The translations under genes were made by a program, and so were the position numbers. A stretch of 64,000 bases of DNA, taken from Rhodocyclaceae bacterium. Its GTDB lineage: Bacteria > Pseudomonadota > Gammaproteobacteria > Burkholderiales > Rhodocyclaceae. This document shows positions 1 through 8,225 of this stretch, piece after piece. The notes beneath the pieces were generated by a model that was not told the origin of the DNA, did no database searches, and was given only the letters and a program-made list of their open reading frames with translations. Positions within the stretch are counted from its first letter, which is position 1. Each line of letters starts with the position of its first letter. The stretch lies in NCBI GenBank assembly GCA_030824115.1, contig JAVBYI010000008.1, positions 124,001 through 188,000 of the forward strand. Direction: 5' to 3'.

Positions 1-1
1 C

Positions 2-577
2 TTCTCGGACTTCATGCTGAACTGGTGGCATGCCCTGATCGGCATCATCGTCGCAGCAGTCTTTGCCTTCAAGAGCTGGACGAGTACCAAGCGCGGCAGC
101 TATCTGTGGGACAAGGCCAAGATGCGCATCCCGATCGCCGGCAAGATTGTCCAGAAAGCCACGCTGGCTCGTTTTGCGCGCAGCTTTGCACTCGCTTCGC
201 GCTCAGGCGTGCCCGTCATTCAGGCCCTCACCACCGTGGCGCAAACGGTCGATAACGAGTACATCGCCGCCAAGGTGGAACAAATGCGCAACCAGGTCGA
301 ACGCGGCGAATCCGTGCTGCGCTCGGCGATTACCTCTGGCGCTTTTACGCCGGTGGTGCTACAGATGATCGCGGTTGGCGAAGAATCCGGCTCGCTCGAC
401 GAAATGATGGAGGAAATCTCCGGCATGTACCAGAGCGAGGTTGAGTACGAGCTCAAGACTTTGGCGCAGCAGATCGAACCCATCCTGATCGTCATGCTCG
501 GCGCGATGGTGCTGGTTCTTGCCCTCGGCATCTTCCTGCCGCTGTGGGATCTGGGCAAGGTGGCGATGAAAAAGTGA
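2..577 (+). CDS. mshG: Type IV/MSHA pilus inner-membrane platform protein (MshG/PilC family), 3' part
   Basis: This is the C-terminal half of a GspF/PilC-type platform protein. The reading frame is open from base 2 and the true start lies outside the window. Families of this kind run about 400 residues and only about 190 are visible. One T2SSF domain lies between an N-terminal membrane helix (WWHALIGIIVAAVFAF) and a C-terminal one (PILIVMLGAMVLVLALGIFL). The ending LPLWDLGKVAMKK is typical of PilC/MshG. The protein would anchor the assembly ATPase and help polymerise pilins in the inner membrane. The next gene starts inside its stop codon, and three pilin-like genes follow. The choice of MSHA rather than type IVa pilus is inferred from those neighbours. 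Confidence 0.85.
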   Translation, partial: FSDFMLNWWHALIGIIVAAVFAFKSWTSTKRGSYLWDKAKMRIPIAGKIVQKATLARFARSFALASRSGVPVIQALTTVAQTVDNEYIAAKVEQMRNQVERGESVLRSAITSGAFTPVVLQMIAVGEESGSLDEMMEEISGMYQSEVEYELKTLAQQIEPILIVMLGAMVLVLALGIFLPLWDLGKVAMKK

Positions 578-1014
578 CGCACCACGCAGACCTACAGCGT
601 GGCTTCGGCAAGTTCGAATTCGCCGTGGTGTTGGTCATTTTCGGCATTCTTGCCACGCTGCTGCTGAATCGCCTCATCGCGCTGGAGCATGAAACCGAGC
701 AACTGGAAGTTTCCCTGACACTGCGCCATATCCACGTTGGCCTGAAACTGGCGATTGGCGAACACATCATGCGCGGCGAGGAAGCACGCATCCCCGAACT
801 GCTGGGTGAAAATCCCCTGAACTTTCTCGGGCAAAAAGTCGGCTCTGGCGGGACGGCAGGTCATTGGGCCTACCAACCCAACGCACGCATCCTGATCTAT
901 CGCCCCCGCCAACCGGAGGCGTTCGAAGGCCGCAAGGAGCTTCATTGGCGCTATGTTGGCCATACCGACAGCCTCGGTCGTACCGTGGGCCTGCAGCTTG
1001 AACCGCTCAAGTAA
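574..1014 (+). CDS. Pilin-like (pseudopilin) protein of the MSHA locus
   Basis: A 146-residue minor pilin-like protein. I chose the GTG at 574 because it overlaps the upstream stop (GTGA) and puts a prepilin peptidase site right at the N-terminus. Cleavage would fall between Gly and Phe in RGFGKFE, leaving glutamate at mature position 5, followed by the hydrophobic helix FAVVLVIFGILATLLL. It differs from the canonical GFTLIE motif. The C-terminal half has no recognised domain. It probably acts as a minor pseudopilin of the same pilus, comparable in position to MshB/MshO-type proteins. It carries an in-frame copy of the dispersed repeat at 833-857, which encodes KVGSGGTA. Confidence 0.65.
   Translation: MTHHADLQRGFGKFEFAVVLVIFGILATLLLNRLIALEHETEQLEVSLTLRHIHVGLKLAIGEHIMRGEEARIPELLGENPLNFLGQKVGSGGTAGHWAYQPNARILIYRPRQPEAFEGRKELHWRYVGHTDSLGRTVGLQLEPLK
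833..857 (+). repeat. Dispersed repeat copy 1
   Basis: Five A then the 20-base core with one mismatch (G to T at core position 7). It is in frame inside the pseudopilin gene and encodes KVGSGGTA. Confidence 0.85.
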
Positions 1015-1075
1015 GCCCGATGCCGGCCGTTATTTGCTTAATACTTAGGTTAGCTTGCCGTGATAAGCTGATGTT

Positions 1076-1606
1076 GTGAAAAACACCTTCCGCCCTACTC
1101 TTCCACGCCTGCATCAGGGTTTTACCCTGATCGAGTTGATCATTGTCATCACCATCATCGCCATTCTGGCAGCGGTGGCATTACCAAGGCTGATCGACGC
1201 CCAGCGCGATGCGCGTATCGCCAAGGCCAACGCCATTTACGGTTCGATTCGCTCCGCTTCTGCATTGGCCCGCTCACGCTGCGAACTGGATCTGGCCGCC
1301 GCCATCGCCACATTACCTGCCGCCAACTGCCAGGCCGCCACACCGCAAGTCAATATGGACGGCAAGGCGATTGAGATCGTCAACCGCTACCCCGCTGCCA
1401 CGACCAACGGTATTCTGGCCGCCGCCGATATCAATCTGACAGCTGATGGTATGAGCACAGGTGGTGCCGGTTGTGCCGCAGGTGCGCTTTGTCTCGATAT
1501 TTCGGGCGGCACGGCCCCGAACTGCCGAATCACATTTGAGCCTGCCACCCTTTCAGGCACCGTTATCACTGCGCCTGTCATTTCAGTTGTAACAACGGGC
1601 TGCTGA
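1076..1606 (+). CDS. Type IV pilin-like protein (MshA/MshC/MshD-type)
   Basis: A 176-residue prepilin with a textbook class III signal. The short basic leader ends in HQG, and cleavage before FTLIE leaves glutamate at mature position 5. The following hydrophobic helix is IIVITIIAILAAVALPRL. The body holds several cysteines (RCELD, NCQ, GCAAGALC, NCRI and a C-terminal TTGC) that could form disulfides. The start is GTG at 1076. It sits between the pseudopilin gene and a second pilin, so it is likely a structural or minor subunit of the same pilus. Which msh paralogue it corresponds to cannot be settled from the sequence. Confidence 0.8.
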   Translation: MKNTFRPTLPRLHQGFTLIELIIVITIIAILAAVALPRLIDAQRDARIAKANAIYGSIRSASALARSRCELDLAAAIATLPAANCQAATPQVNMDGKAIEIVNRYPAATTNGILAAADINLTADGMSTGGAGCAAGALCLDISGGTAPNCRITFEPATLSGTVITAPVISVVTTGC

Positions 1607-1657
1607 AGCGCAATTTATTTTCTATACTTTGGTCGAACCTTCTTTAAGGACAAAAAC

Positions 1658-2095
1658 ATGAAACCCACCCGCACCCAACAAGGCTTTACATTGATTGAAC
1701 TGGTTGTTGTGATTGTCATTCTGGGAATTTTGGCGGCGACGGCACTTCCAAGATTCGCAAACCTAGCAGGTGATGCGAGAACTGCTGCGCTGCAAGGGTT
1801 ACAGGGAGCAATTAGTTCTGCTGCTTCGATTGCTTATGGTGCAGCTGCTGCCAGAGGGCAAACAGGTGCAACAGGTGCAATTAGCGTTGGAAGTACAACT
1901 ATTACCCTTGTAAACGGCTACCCTGACGCTGAAACCATTAGCGACATGCTGCAAGATAATGCAGGTGCTACGGTAGCAGAGGCGGCGGCGGCCACAACCT
2001 TTACATTGCAAGCCAACTGCCTAGTTACCTACAATGAGGCCGCATCAGGAGCCTTCCCTTCAATTGCTACTACAACCAGTGGCTGCGGTAGCTGA
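1658..2095 (+). CDS. mshA: Major pilin candidate, MshA-like
   Basis: A 145-residue pilin with leader MKPTRTQQG, cleavage before FTLIE, and helix LVVVIVILGILAATALPRF. Two C-terminal cysteines (ANCLVTY and SGCGS) form the expected disulfide loop. The small Ala/Gly/Thr-rich body and GANAxA-like composition resemble MshA-type major pilins. An AAGGA ribosome-binding site lies about 9 bases before the ATG. The gene is followed by a strong terminator, which suits a highly expressed last gene. Its base composition is visibly more AT-rich than its neighbours, which is common for exchanged surface antigens. It abuts a pilin-type O-glycosyltransferase gene. Confidence 0.8.
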   Translation: MKPTRTQQGFTLIELVVVIVILGILAATALPRFANLAGDARTAALQGLQGAISSAASIAYGAAAARGQTGATGAISVGSTTITLVNGYPDAETISDMLQDNAGATVAEAAAATTFTLQANCLVTYNEAASGAFPSIATTTSGCGS

Positions 2096-2114
2096 TAACA
2101 CTAGCACTACTTTG

Positions 2115-2151
2115 ATAACGGCTCGGGATATTCCGAGCCGTTATTTTTTTG
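2115..2151 (+). terminator. Rho-independent terminator after the pilin gene
   Basis: A perfect 12-base-pair stem (ATAACGGCTCGG paired with CCGAGCCGTTAT) with a 6-base loop is followed by a T-run. It lies 20 bases after the mshA-like stop and faces the convergent glycosyltransferase gene. Confidence 0.9.
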
Positions 2152-2162
2152 TCAATTAAGTA

Positions 2163-3800
2163 CTACGGTTTTATTAACTCATTCAGACGAGCATCTTCTG
2201 TAATGATTATTGCAATCTGGGAATCTATACTACCCGGGTAATATAGTTTTAACCCTCTAAATTTATTTAGAAGGTCCTTGGCCCTATCGGTATCACCTGC
2301 TCGCCACATTAATACGATGGTATTCATTCCACGCTCGACTGTTGGCGAAAAGAGCATAGTCATATGACATACAGCAAGGCCATCCGCTAGCGTTACGCTA
2401 AGTGGATCGAGGCTCGTACAAGCCGTCGTTGCGACCCATGGAGCAAAGAGTGAGTCGGCCGGAATTTTCAGCAGCAAGGCCTGCGACTGCGCCAGCCATT
2501 CAGGTTGTTTGCCGAGTGCCAGCGCAGTTTCAAGATGGCGATAATCGCGCCGTGTCTCTGCCAACATCGTCATCCCCGCAACCACAGCGGCAAGCGTCAG
2601 CACAAATGGCAATAGCCGGCTACCCAGCGACCGGGCATAGCCAAACATACCGGCAATCACCGCCAGCGTGCCTAAGAAATAGGTATGCGCCAACGGATAT
2701 TCGATCAACGCATGCGTTGCCAATACTGCAAATAGTGTCGCCGCCCATGCGGATTCTGGTTTGGCTTCGGCGCGACGGCACCATAACCAGACGATTCCCG
2801 CACCCAGCACAAGCAACGTAGCGGGGACACCGTATGTGACGGCTAAATCAACAATCAGGTTGTGGGCACTTTCAGCAGGACCAGGATTGTGCTCTGCGGG
2901 GATCACATCGGCATGGCGTAGCGCCAGCGTCGGGTAAGCACCTACACCGTTGCCAAACCAAGGCTTCTCCACAATACCCTCCCAGCCTACGCGTAGAAGC
3001 TGCAAACGGATCGATGGTCCCTCGACTGCCTGTACCATGCGTACTGCCGCTGGTGGCTTCTGTCCGCCTCCATCGACCACTGGCCAAATCCATGCCGCCG
3101 GCTGCATGACAATAAACAACAAACCGACAGCAAGTGACATGCGTCGCCACGGTAAAAAAGAAATTATTACCAATGCGTAAAGGAAAGACGAACGTTGTCC
3201 GGCCAACGCAACGGCCAGCGTCAACAACACCGCGCCACTCCAAAACAAGCCTTTGGGCAGTCCACAGGCACCGTACAGAAAGATCAACGATGCCAGCCCA
3301 AGCCAGACATAGCTGCTGAAATGGTTAGCCTGCCCAAGCAACCCCCCATCGCGTGCGGAGAATCCAGGCCAGCCCAGCGGCGCCAGCCACGGGTGCAGTA
3401 GCGCCAGCAGCGCCAGCAGACTGGCGCCAATTGCCAAACCAGCAGCCACATGTTTTGCTAGTAAGGGAACCCCCAACTCGTCGGCTAGGAAACGGGCAGC
3501 ACAGGCGAGTAGCGCAGCCCAACATAAAGCCAGGCTCGTCATATGCGCGAGTGTCGGTAGGGGGGAGATGCCTAATAAAACCTGTAACTGGCCTGCTGTA
3601 GCCAGCACCAGCGCCAGCCACGAAATACCCGGCATGGGCAAGTTACGTGCTCGAAATAACGTTAGGCAGGTGAGCAATCCCAGCGCAATGGCCCACCACT
3701 CGGCATAAAAACTTGGGATTGGTGTGGTATGCCAAGGCAGCAGGAAAGGCACGCTCACCAACAAAGCAAGTGCATAAAGGCCAAATCGAAGGGAGATCAC
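2163..3800 (-). CDS. Pilin O-oligosaccharyltransferase / O-antigen-ligase family (PglL/TfpO-like, Wzy_C)
   Basis: A 545-residue inner-membrane protein with about 12 hydrophobic segments. The motif GGLLGQANH (residues 152-160) matches the PglL_A signature region. The Wzy_C region follows, with the conserved periplasmic ESAHN histidine (H313) and GNGVGAYP just before it. The C-terminal ~150 residues resemble Wzy_C_2. Such enzymes transfer lipid-linked glycans to serine on pilins or other periplasmic proteins. It is convergent with the MshA-like pilin gene, and the close link suggests pilin glycosylation. O-antigen ligase (WaaL) activity is the alternative. The 3' end (2163-2350) is AT-rich compared with the rest. 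Confidence 0.8.
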   Translation of the reverse strand: MISLRFGLYALALLVSVPFLLPWHTTPIPSFYAEWWAIALGLLTCLTLFRARNLPMPGISWLALVLATAGQLQVLLGISPLPTLAHMTSLALCWAALLACAARFLADELGVPLLAKHVAAGLAIGASLLALLALLHPWLAPLGWPGFSARDGGLLGQANHFSSYVWLGLASLIFLYGACGLPKGLFWSGAVLLTLAVALAGQRSSFLYALVIISFLPWRRMSLAVGLLFIVMQPAAWIWPVVDGGGQKPPAAVRMVQAVEGPSIRLQLLRVGWEGIVEKPWFGNGVGAYPTLALRHADVIPAEHNPGPAESAHNLIVDLAVTYGVPATLLVLGAGIVWLWCRRAEAKPESAWAATLFAVLATHALIEYPLAHTYFLGTLAVIAGMFGYARSLGSRLLPFVLTLAAVVAGMTMLAETRRDYRHLETALALGKQPEWLAQSQALLLKIPADSLFAPWVATTACTSLDPLSVTLADGLAVCHMTMLFSPTVERGMNTIVLMWRAGDTDRAKDLLNKFRGLKLYYPGSIDSQIAIIITEDARLNELIKP

Positions 3801-3927
3801 TGGCTAACCTCGGAATGTTGAATTGCCCTGAGTTTAGTGGACGCAGGCGAGCCAGTTGCAATATCACGCCAAATTGCAGGCCTATTCGACCATCAGAAGC
3901 GATGGGCTTACGCTACTGTTAGGACCA

Positions 3928-4902
3928 ATGATAATTTCTTCGCGCCCATTATTGATCCTGGCTATTGCAGCGCAGATGCTGGGGGGCTGCATTGCCCAAC
4001 TGCCCACGCAGCGTGCGGCCCAGCCGAATGCAACCACTGCGCAATCGAAGCCTCAAGCGCAACCCGTTACACCAAAGTGTCAGGGATTGCCAAAGAGAAA
4101 GGTGCTGGTGACAGCCTTCCCGATGCGCTACCCGGAGCAAATCAAATCCGGTGAATTCATGGGTTGGGCGCAAGTCACGGGCGAAGAGCTGAAACGAGCG
4201 ATTGAAGGTAAAGGCAGATTGCTGGCCTCGTCCGCCGCCTACCGTTTTCCCTTCGCGTCTGCCGACAAGGCCCCGGCGCTGGAGCAGGATCAGGGGGGCG
4301 TGCTGATCAGCCGCTGGGCCGCGCAGGAAAACGCACAGTACGTGATTGCCGGCGTCATCCATGACTTTGGCGTATCGAAGCTGAAAGGTGTCATTCCCGA
4401 AAGGCAAATGCACGTCGAAGCCTATCTCTACGAGGCCCATAGCACCACCCTGTTGGCCCGTCAGTCGTTTACGCGCCAGCTACCTTTCGGGGGCATACCC
4501 AAGTCTGTCGCCCCCGGCACCAGCGAATTTGCCGCCTCGCGACTGGGCGAAACCTTCAACAGCCTGATCGACGAAATGGCTCTCTGGGCGGATGACACGC
4601 TGACCTGCCTGCCATTTTCAGTCAGCGTTACCCGCGTGGATGAGCGGCGCCTGTCACTCGACCGCGGCAGCGACGCGGGTATTACGGTCGGCATGGCTCT
4701 CCAGTCCTGGCGCCCGGGTAGCGCGCCGCCGGCTCGCCATCCAAGCGTGCCGGCCACGGCAAAACCTCAGCCTACCGCCATCATCAAGCATGTCGAGGGC
4801 AAGACGAGCATCGCGGAAATTCCTCCGCAGCGTTTCCCACCGACGGTGCGCGTCGGTGACGTACTCTTCCTTGCCGATACGGACGGACGTAACAAACCGT
4901 AA
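3928..4902 (+). CDS. Putative outer-membrane lipoprotein, FlgT-like
   Basis: A 324-residue protein with a lipoprotein signal (MIISSRPLLILAIAAQ, lipobox LGGC). I preferred the ATG at 3928 over the upstream in-frame ATG at 3856 because it places the signal at the N-terminus. The region around KVLVTAFPMRYPEQ and the later RVDERRLSLDRGSDAGITVGM resembles FlgT, a flagellar assembly protein with a CsgG/TolB-like N-terminal fold. No flagellar gene is nearby, so the assignment is tentative. Its stop codon TAA uses the first two bases of a dispersed-repeat copy. The gene is divergent from the glycosyltransferase and upstream of a MacAB-type exporter. Confidence 0.55.
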   Translation: MIISSRPLLILAIAAQMLGGCIAQLPTQRAAQPNATTAQSKPQAQPVTPKCQGLPKRKVLVTAFPMRYPEQIKSGEFMGWAQVTGEELKRAIEGKGRLLASSAAYRFPFASADKAPALEQDQGGVLISRWAAQENAQYVIAGVIHDFGVSKLKGVIPERQMHVEAYLYEAHSTTLLARQSFTRQLPFGGIPKSVAPGTSEFAASRLGETFNSLIDEMALWADDTLTCLPFSVSVTRVDERRLSLDRGSDAGITVGMALQSWRPGSAPPARHPSVPATAKPQPTAIIKHVEGKTSIAEIPPQRFPPTVRVGDVLFLADTDGRNKP

Positions 4903-4924
4903 AAGTCGGCGCTGGCAGGACGGC
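4901..4924 (+). repeat. Dispersed repeat copy 2
   Basis: Four A then the core with one change (G to A at core position 13). Its first two A residues form part of the TAA stop of the preceding lipoprotein gene. The rest is intergenic, 29 bases before the macA-like start. Confidence 0.9.
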
Positions 4925-4953
4925 AATGATGGCCGTTCAGCTAGAATTTCCGC

Positions 4954-6219
4954 ATGAATTCGCGTCGCCGCAAACTGCTCATCCTCGCCGCTTCTGCGTT
5001 ACTCGCTGGTGCCGGGTATGCAGGCTATCGGCTTTTTCTTGCGGGGCCAATAGCACCCGAATTCAAACTGGCCGCCACCGAGCGCGGCCCGATTACTGCC
5101 ACGGTTGCCGCAACAGGAACGCTTAACCCGGTGACCGCCGTGCAGGTCAGTTCGCAAATCTCCGGCCAGATTCAGAAGATCTACGTCGATTTCAACAGTA
5201 TCGTCAAAGCGGGCGAGTTGATCGCCCAGATTTCCCCCGAGACCTACCAGCATCGCGTGCGTCAGGCCGAGGCCGATCTGGAGGCGGCGCGCGCCACGGT
5301 CGCCGTGCAGCAGGCCGAGATTTACCGGGCGAAGGTCAATCTCGCCGATGCCGAGCGCGACTATGCACGTAAGCAATCGCTGGTCGCCAGGAACTTCATC
5401 TCCCCGGCGGAACTCGACAAAGTACTCACGACACTGGAAGCGGCACGTGCCCAGATGCGGGTGGTCGAAGCGCAGGCCAGTAACAGTGCCGCACTGGTCA
5501 AGCAACGCGAGGCTCAACTGGGTCAGGCGCGTGTTGACCTTGGTCGCACCGAGATTCGCGCGCCCGTGGATGGAATCGTCATCAAGCGCAGTGTCGAGCC
5601 GGGGCAAACCGTTGCGGCCAGTCTGCAGGCACCGGAGATGTTCGTGATTGCCAAAAGTCTGGCTGACATGCAGGTGGAAACCTCGGTTGATGAAGCCGAC
5701 GTCGGCCGTCTGCAACCCGGGCAGGAGGCCAACTTCACGGTGGATGCCTTTCCCGGCAAGCGTTTCAAGGGCGAGGTGACCCAGGTGCGCAAGGCGGCGC
5801 TGGTGGTCTCCAATGTCGTCACCTATACGGCAGTAGTCTCCGCTGCCAACCCGGATCAACTGCTGTTGCCGGGCATGACCGCCAACGTCCGCGTCATCAC
5901 GGCACAGAAAGACAACGTCCTGAACGTCCCGAATGCCGCCCTGCGCTTTCGTCCGCCCGCCACTGGTAACGAGGAAAAGTCGGCGCTGGCCGGACGGCAA
6001 CCGGGCATGAACAAAGGCGGGGGCAAGAGCGGCGCCGGTAGCGGCAAGGTTTGGACGCTGGGCGCGGATGGCACACCCAGCGCCGTTGAACTCAAGACCG
6101 GCATCAACGATGGAAACCAGACCGAAGTGCTCGAAGGTGCGCTGCAGGAAGGCCAGCAGGTCATCGTGGGCGTGGTCACTGCCGCAGACAAGAAGACCAC
6201 CCCGCCGCGCATGTTCTGA
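4954..6219 (+). CDS. macA: Periplasmic adaptor subunit of a MacAB-type exporter (HlyD/MacA family)
   Basis: A 421-residue membrane-fusion protein. The N-terminal signal anchor is at about residues 6-25. A lipoyl half-domain follows ([19 protein letters not shown]), then a long coiled-coil hairpin at about 100-190, the second lipoyl half ([15 protein letters not shown]) and a beta-barrel at about 230-310. It would bridge the MacB-type permease to an outer-membrane channel for export of a macrolide, peptide or siderophore-like substrate. It is 5 bases from the ATPase gene, so they form an operon. A dispersed-repeat copy encodes KSALAGR (about residues 341-348), inside a flexible Gly/Lys-rich linker. 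Confidence 0.88.
   Translation: MNSRRRKLLILAASALLAGAGYAGYRLFLAGPIAPEFKLAATERGPITATVAATGTLNPVTAVQVSSQISGQIQKIYVDFNSIVKAGELIAQISPETYQHRVRQAEADLEAARATVAVQQAEIYRAKVNLADAERDYARKQSLVARNFISPAELDKVLTTLEAARAQMRVVEAQASNSAALVKQREAQLGQARVDLGRTEIRAPVDGIVIKRSVEPGQTVAASLQAPEMFVIAKSLADMQVETSVDEADVGRLQPGQEANFTVDAFPGKRFKGEVTQVRKAALVVSNVVTYTAVVSAANPDQLLLPGMTANVRVITAQKDNVLNVPNAALRFRPPATGNEEKSALAGRQPGMNKGGGKSGAGSGKVWTLGADGTPSAVELKTGINDGNQTEVLEGALQEGQQVIVGVVTAADKKTTPPRMF
5975..5998 (+). repeat. Dispersed repeat copy 3
   Basis: Four A then the core with one change (G to C at core position 13). It is in frame in the macA-like gene, read as KSALAGR within a linker of low complexity. Confidence 0.9.
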
Positions 6220-6224
6220 TCGCG

Positions 6225-6917
6225 ATGGCCAAGGAAACCGCGCCGCTGATTCGCACCGACAATCTGGCCAAGCATTACCGGTTGGGAGAAACGGATGTGC
6301 CGGCATTGCAGGGCGTCACACTGGAGATTGCCCGTGGCGAATTTGTCGCCGTCATGGGTCCCTCCGGTTCAGGCAAATCCACCTTCATGAATCTTCTTGG
6401 CTGCCTCGACCAGCCGAGTAGCGGGCGTTATTGGCTGGATGCAGAGGAAGTATCGACACTTTCGGACGATGCGCTCTCAACTTTGCGCAACCGCAAGCTT
6501 GGTTTCGTGTTCCAGCATTTCAATCTGCTGCCGCGCACCTCAGCGCTCGACAATGTCGCGCTGCCCCTGCTGTATCGCGGCCTCCCGGCTAACGAACGTC
6601 ACGCGCAGGCCGCACAGCGTCTTGGGCAGGTCGGCCTGTCGGCGCGCATGGACCACCATCCGGCACAGTTGTCTGGCGGCCAGCAGCAACGTGTCGCGAT
6701 TGCCCGCGCCCTGGTCGGCAATCCCTCGCTACTGCTCGCCGACGAGCCGACCGGCGCACTGGATACGCGTACCGGCATCGAGATCATGGCGCTGCTGCAG
6801 CAGCTCAATCAGGAAGGCATCACCATCGTGCTGGTGACCCACGAGCATGACATTGCCGCCTACGCCGACCGCATCATTCACTTTCGCGATGGTCGCGTGG
6901 TCTCGGCATCATCATGA
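6225..6917 (+). CDS. ABC transporter ATPase (MacB/LolD family)
   Basis: A 230-residue nucleotide-binding protein. It has Walker [10 protein letters not shown] (45-53), Q-loop FQHFN, signature LSGGQQQR (149-156), Walker [13 protein letters not shown] and H-loop VTHEHD. It belongs to the MacB/LolD/FtsE group that powers mechanotransmission exporters. Here the ATPase and permease are separate genes rather than the single fused MacB of E. coli. It overlaps the permease start by 4 bases (ATGA), so the two are translationally coupled and must act in one complex with the adaptor. Confidence 0.92.
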   Translation: MAKETAPLIRTDNLAKHYRLGETDVPALQGVTLEIARGEFVAVMGPSGSGKSTFMNLLGCLDQPSSGRYWLDAEEVSTLSDDALSTLRNRKLGFVFQHFNLLPRTSALDNVALPLLYRGLPANERHAQAAQRLGQVGLSARMDHHPAQLSGGQQQRVAIARALVGNPSLLLADEPTGALDTRTGIEIMALLQQLNQEGITIVLVTHEHDIAAYADRIIHFRDGRVVSASS

Positions 6918-8152
6918 ACTTCCTCGCCACCTTCGCCATCGCGCTGAAGGCCCTGCGCGTCAACAAGCTGCGCTCGGCATTAACGATGCTCGGCATCATC
7001 ATCGGCGTGGCCGCCGTCATCATCATGATTGCGGTCGGCAGCGGCGCGCGCGCGCAGGTGGAGGCGCAGATTCGCAGTCTCGGCGCCAATTTGATGATGG
7101 TGTTTTCCGCCTCGCCGTCTTTTACCGGCGCCCGCAGCGCGGCGGGTTCAACGCACACGATCAGCGAAGATGATGCCTACGCGATTGCCCGCGAACTGCC
7201 GGATGTTGTCGCCGGGGCTGCGCCTGCCTTGCGTGGCAGCGGCCAGATTGTGGCCGGCAACAGCAACTGGTCGACCAGTTTCTATGGTGTCACACCCGAA
7301 TATTTCGACGTACGCGAATGGGGGCTGGCCGAGGGACGCTTCTTCGAAGCCGCCGAGATCAATGGTGCCGCAAAGGTCGTCATCCTCGGCAAGACCGTCG
7401 CCGCCAACCTGTTCGGGGACATGAGTCCGATCGACCAAGTCATCCGCATCCGTACCGTGCCGCTGACGGTCATCGGCGTATTGGCGGAAAAGGGACAAAG
7501 CCCAGGCGGCAGCGACCTCGATGACGTTGTGTTGATGCCGATCACCACGGCACGCAACCGCGTACTGGGCGCCACGGCGCTGGCCAAGTCACGTTCGGTC
7601 GGCTCGATCCAGATCAAGATTCGGGAAGGTGCCGACAGCAAGCTGGCCGAGGAACGCACACGCGAGTTGTTACGTCAGCGCCACCGTCTGCAACCCGGTC
7701 AGGACGACGACTTCACCTTACGTAACCTGACCGAAATCCTGCAAACCCGCGAAGAGTCCTCACGGGTGATGGCCCTGCTGCTCGCCGCAGTCGCCTCAGT
7801 CTCACTGCTGGTGGGCGGCATCGGCATCATGAACATCATGCTGGTTTCCGTCACCGAGCGCACCCGTGAAATCGGTCTGCGCCGCGCGGTCGGTGCCCGT
7901 TCGGGAGACATCCTGCGCCAGTTCCTCATCGAGGCGGTGACGCTGGCCCTGATCGGCGGGTTGATCGGCGTCCTGCTCGGTAGCGGCGGCGCGCAGTTGA
8001 TCGGCTATTACGCCGGCTGGCCGATCGCGCTGTCGGCCAGCGCCACCACACTGGCGGTGAGTTTTGCCGCAGCCATTGGCATTTTCTTTGGCTACTATCC
8101 GGCCCGCAAGGCAGCCCACATGTCGCCCATCGAAGCGCTCCGCCACGAGTAA
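6914..8152 (+). CDS. ABC transporter permease (MacB/FtsX family)
   Basis: A 412-residue permease. The N-terminal membrane helix is at about residues 17-40 ([25 protein letters not shown] in part). A large periplasmic MacB-type core domain follows, then three C-terminal helices of the FtsX domain, including [20 protein letters not shown] and the ending [19 protein letters not shown]. The topology and ending are classic for MacB-type permeases. It forms the exporter with the two preceding genes. The transported substrate is not predictable from sequence. Confidence 0.92.
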   Translation: MNFLATFAIALKALRVNKLRSALTMLGIIIGVAAVIIMIAVGSGARAQVEAQIRSLGANLMMVFSASPSFTGARSAAGSTHTISEDDAYAIARELPDVVAGAAPALRGSGQIVAGNSNWSTSFYGVTPEYFDVREWGLAEGRFFEAAEINGAAKVVILGKTVAANLFGDMSPIDQVIRIRTVPLTVIGVLAEKGQSPGGSDLDDVVLMPITTARNRVLGATALAKSRSVGSIQIKIREGADSKLAEERTRELLRQRHRLQPGQDDDFTLRNLTEILQTREESSRVMALLLAAVASVSLLVGGIGIMNIMLVSVTERTREIGLRRAVGARSGDILRQFLIEAVTLALIGGLIGVLLGSGGAQLIGYYAGWPIALSASATTLAVSFAAAIGIFFGYYPARKAAHMSPIEALRHE

Positions 8153-8225
8153 GCGCGTCGGCACTGTAATAATTCTCCGGGGGCTAGCCCCTAGAATCGG
8201 GCCGTTTGTTATACATTCGTCACCA

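Noticed and set aside
4999-6306. A 435-residue minus-strand frame opposite macA
   Set aside because: It is a shadow of the macA coding bias. The plus-strand protein has complete family features.
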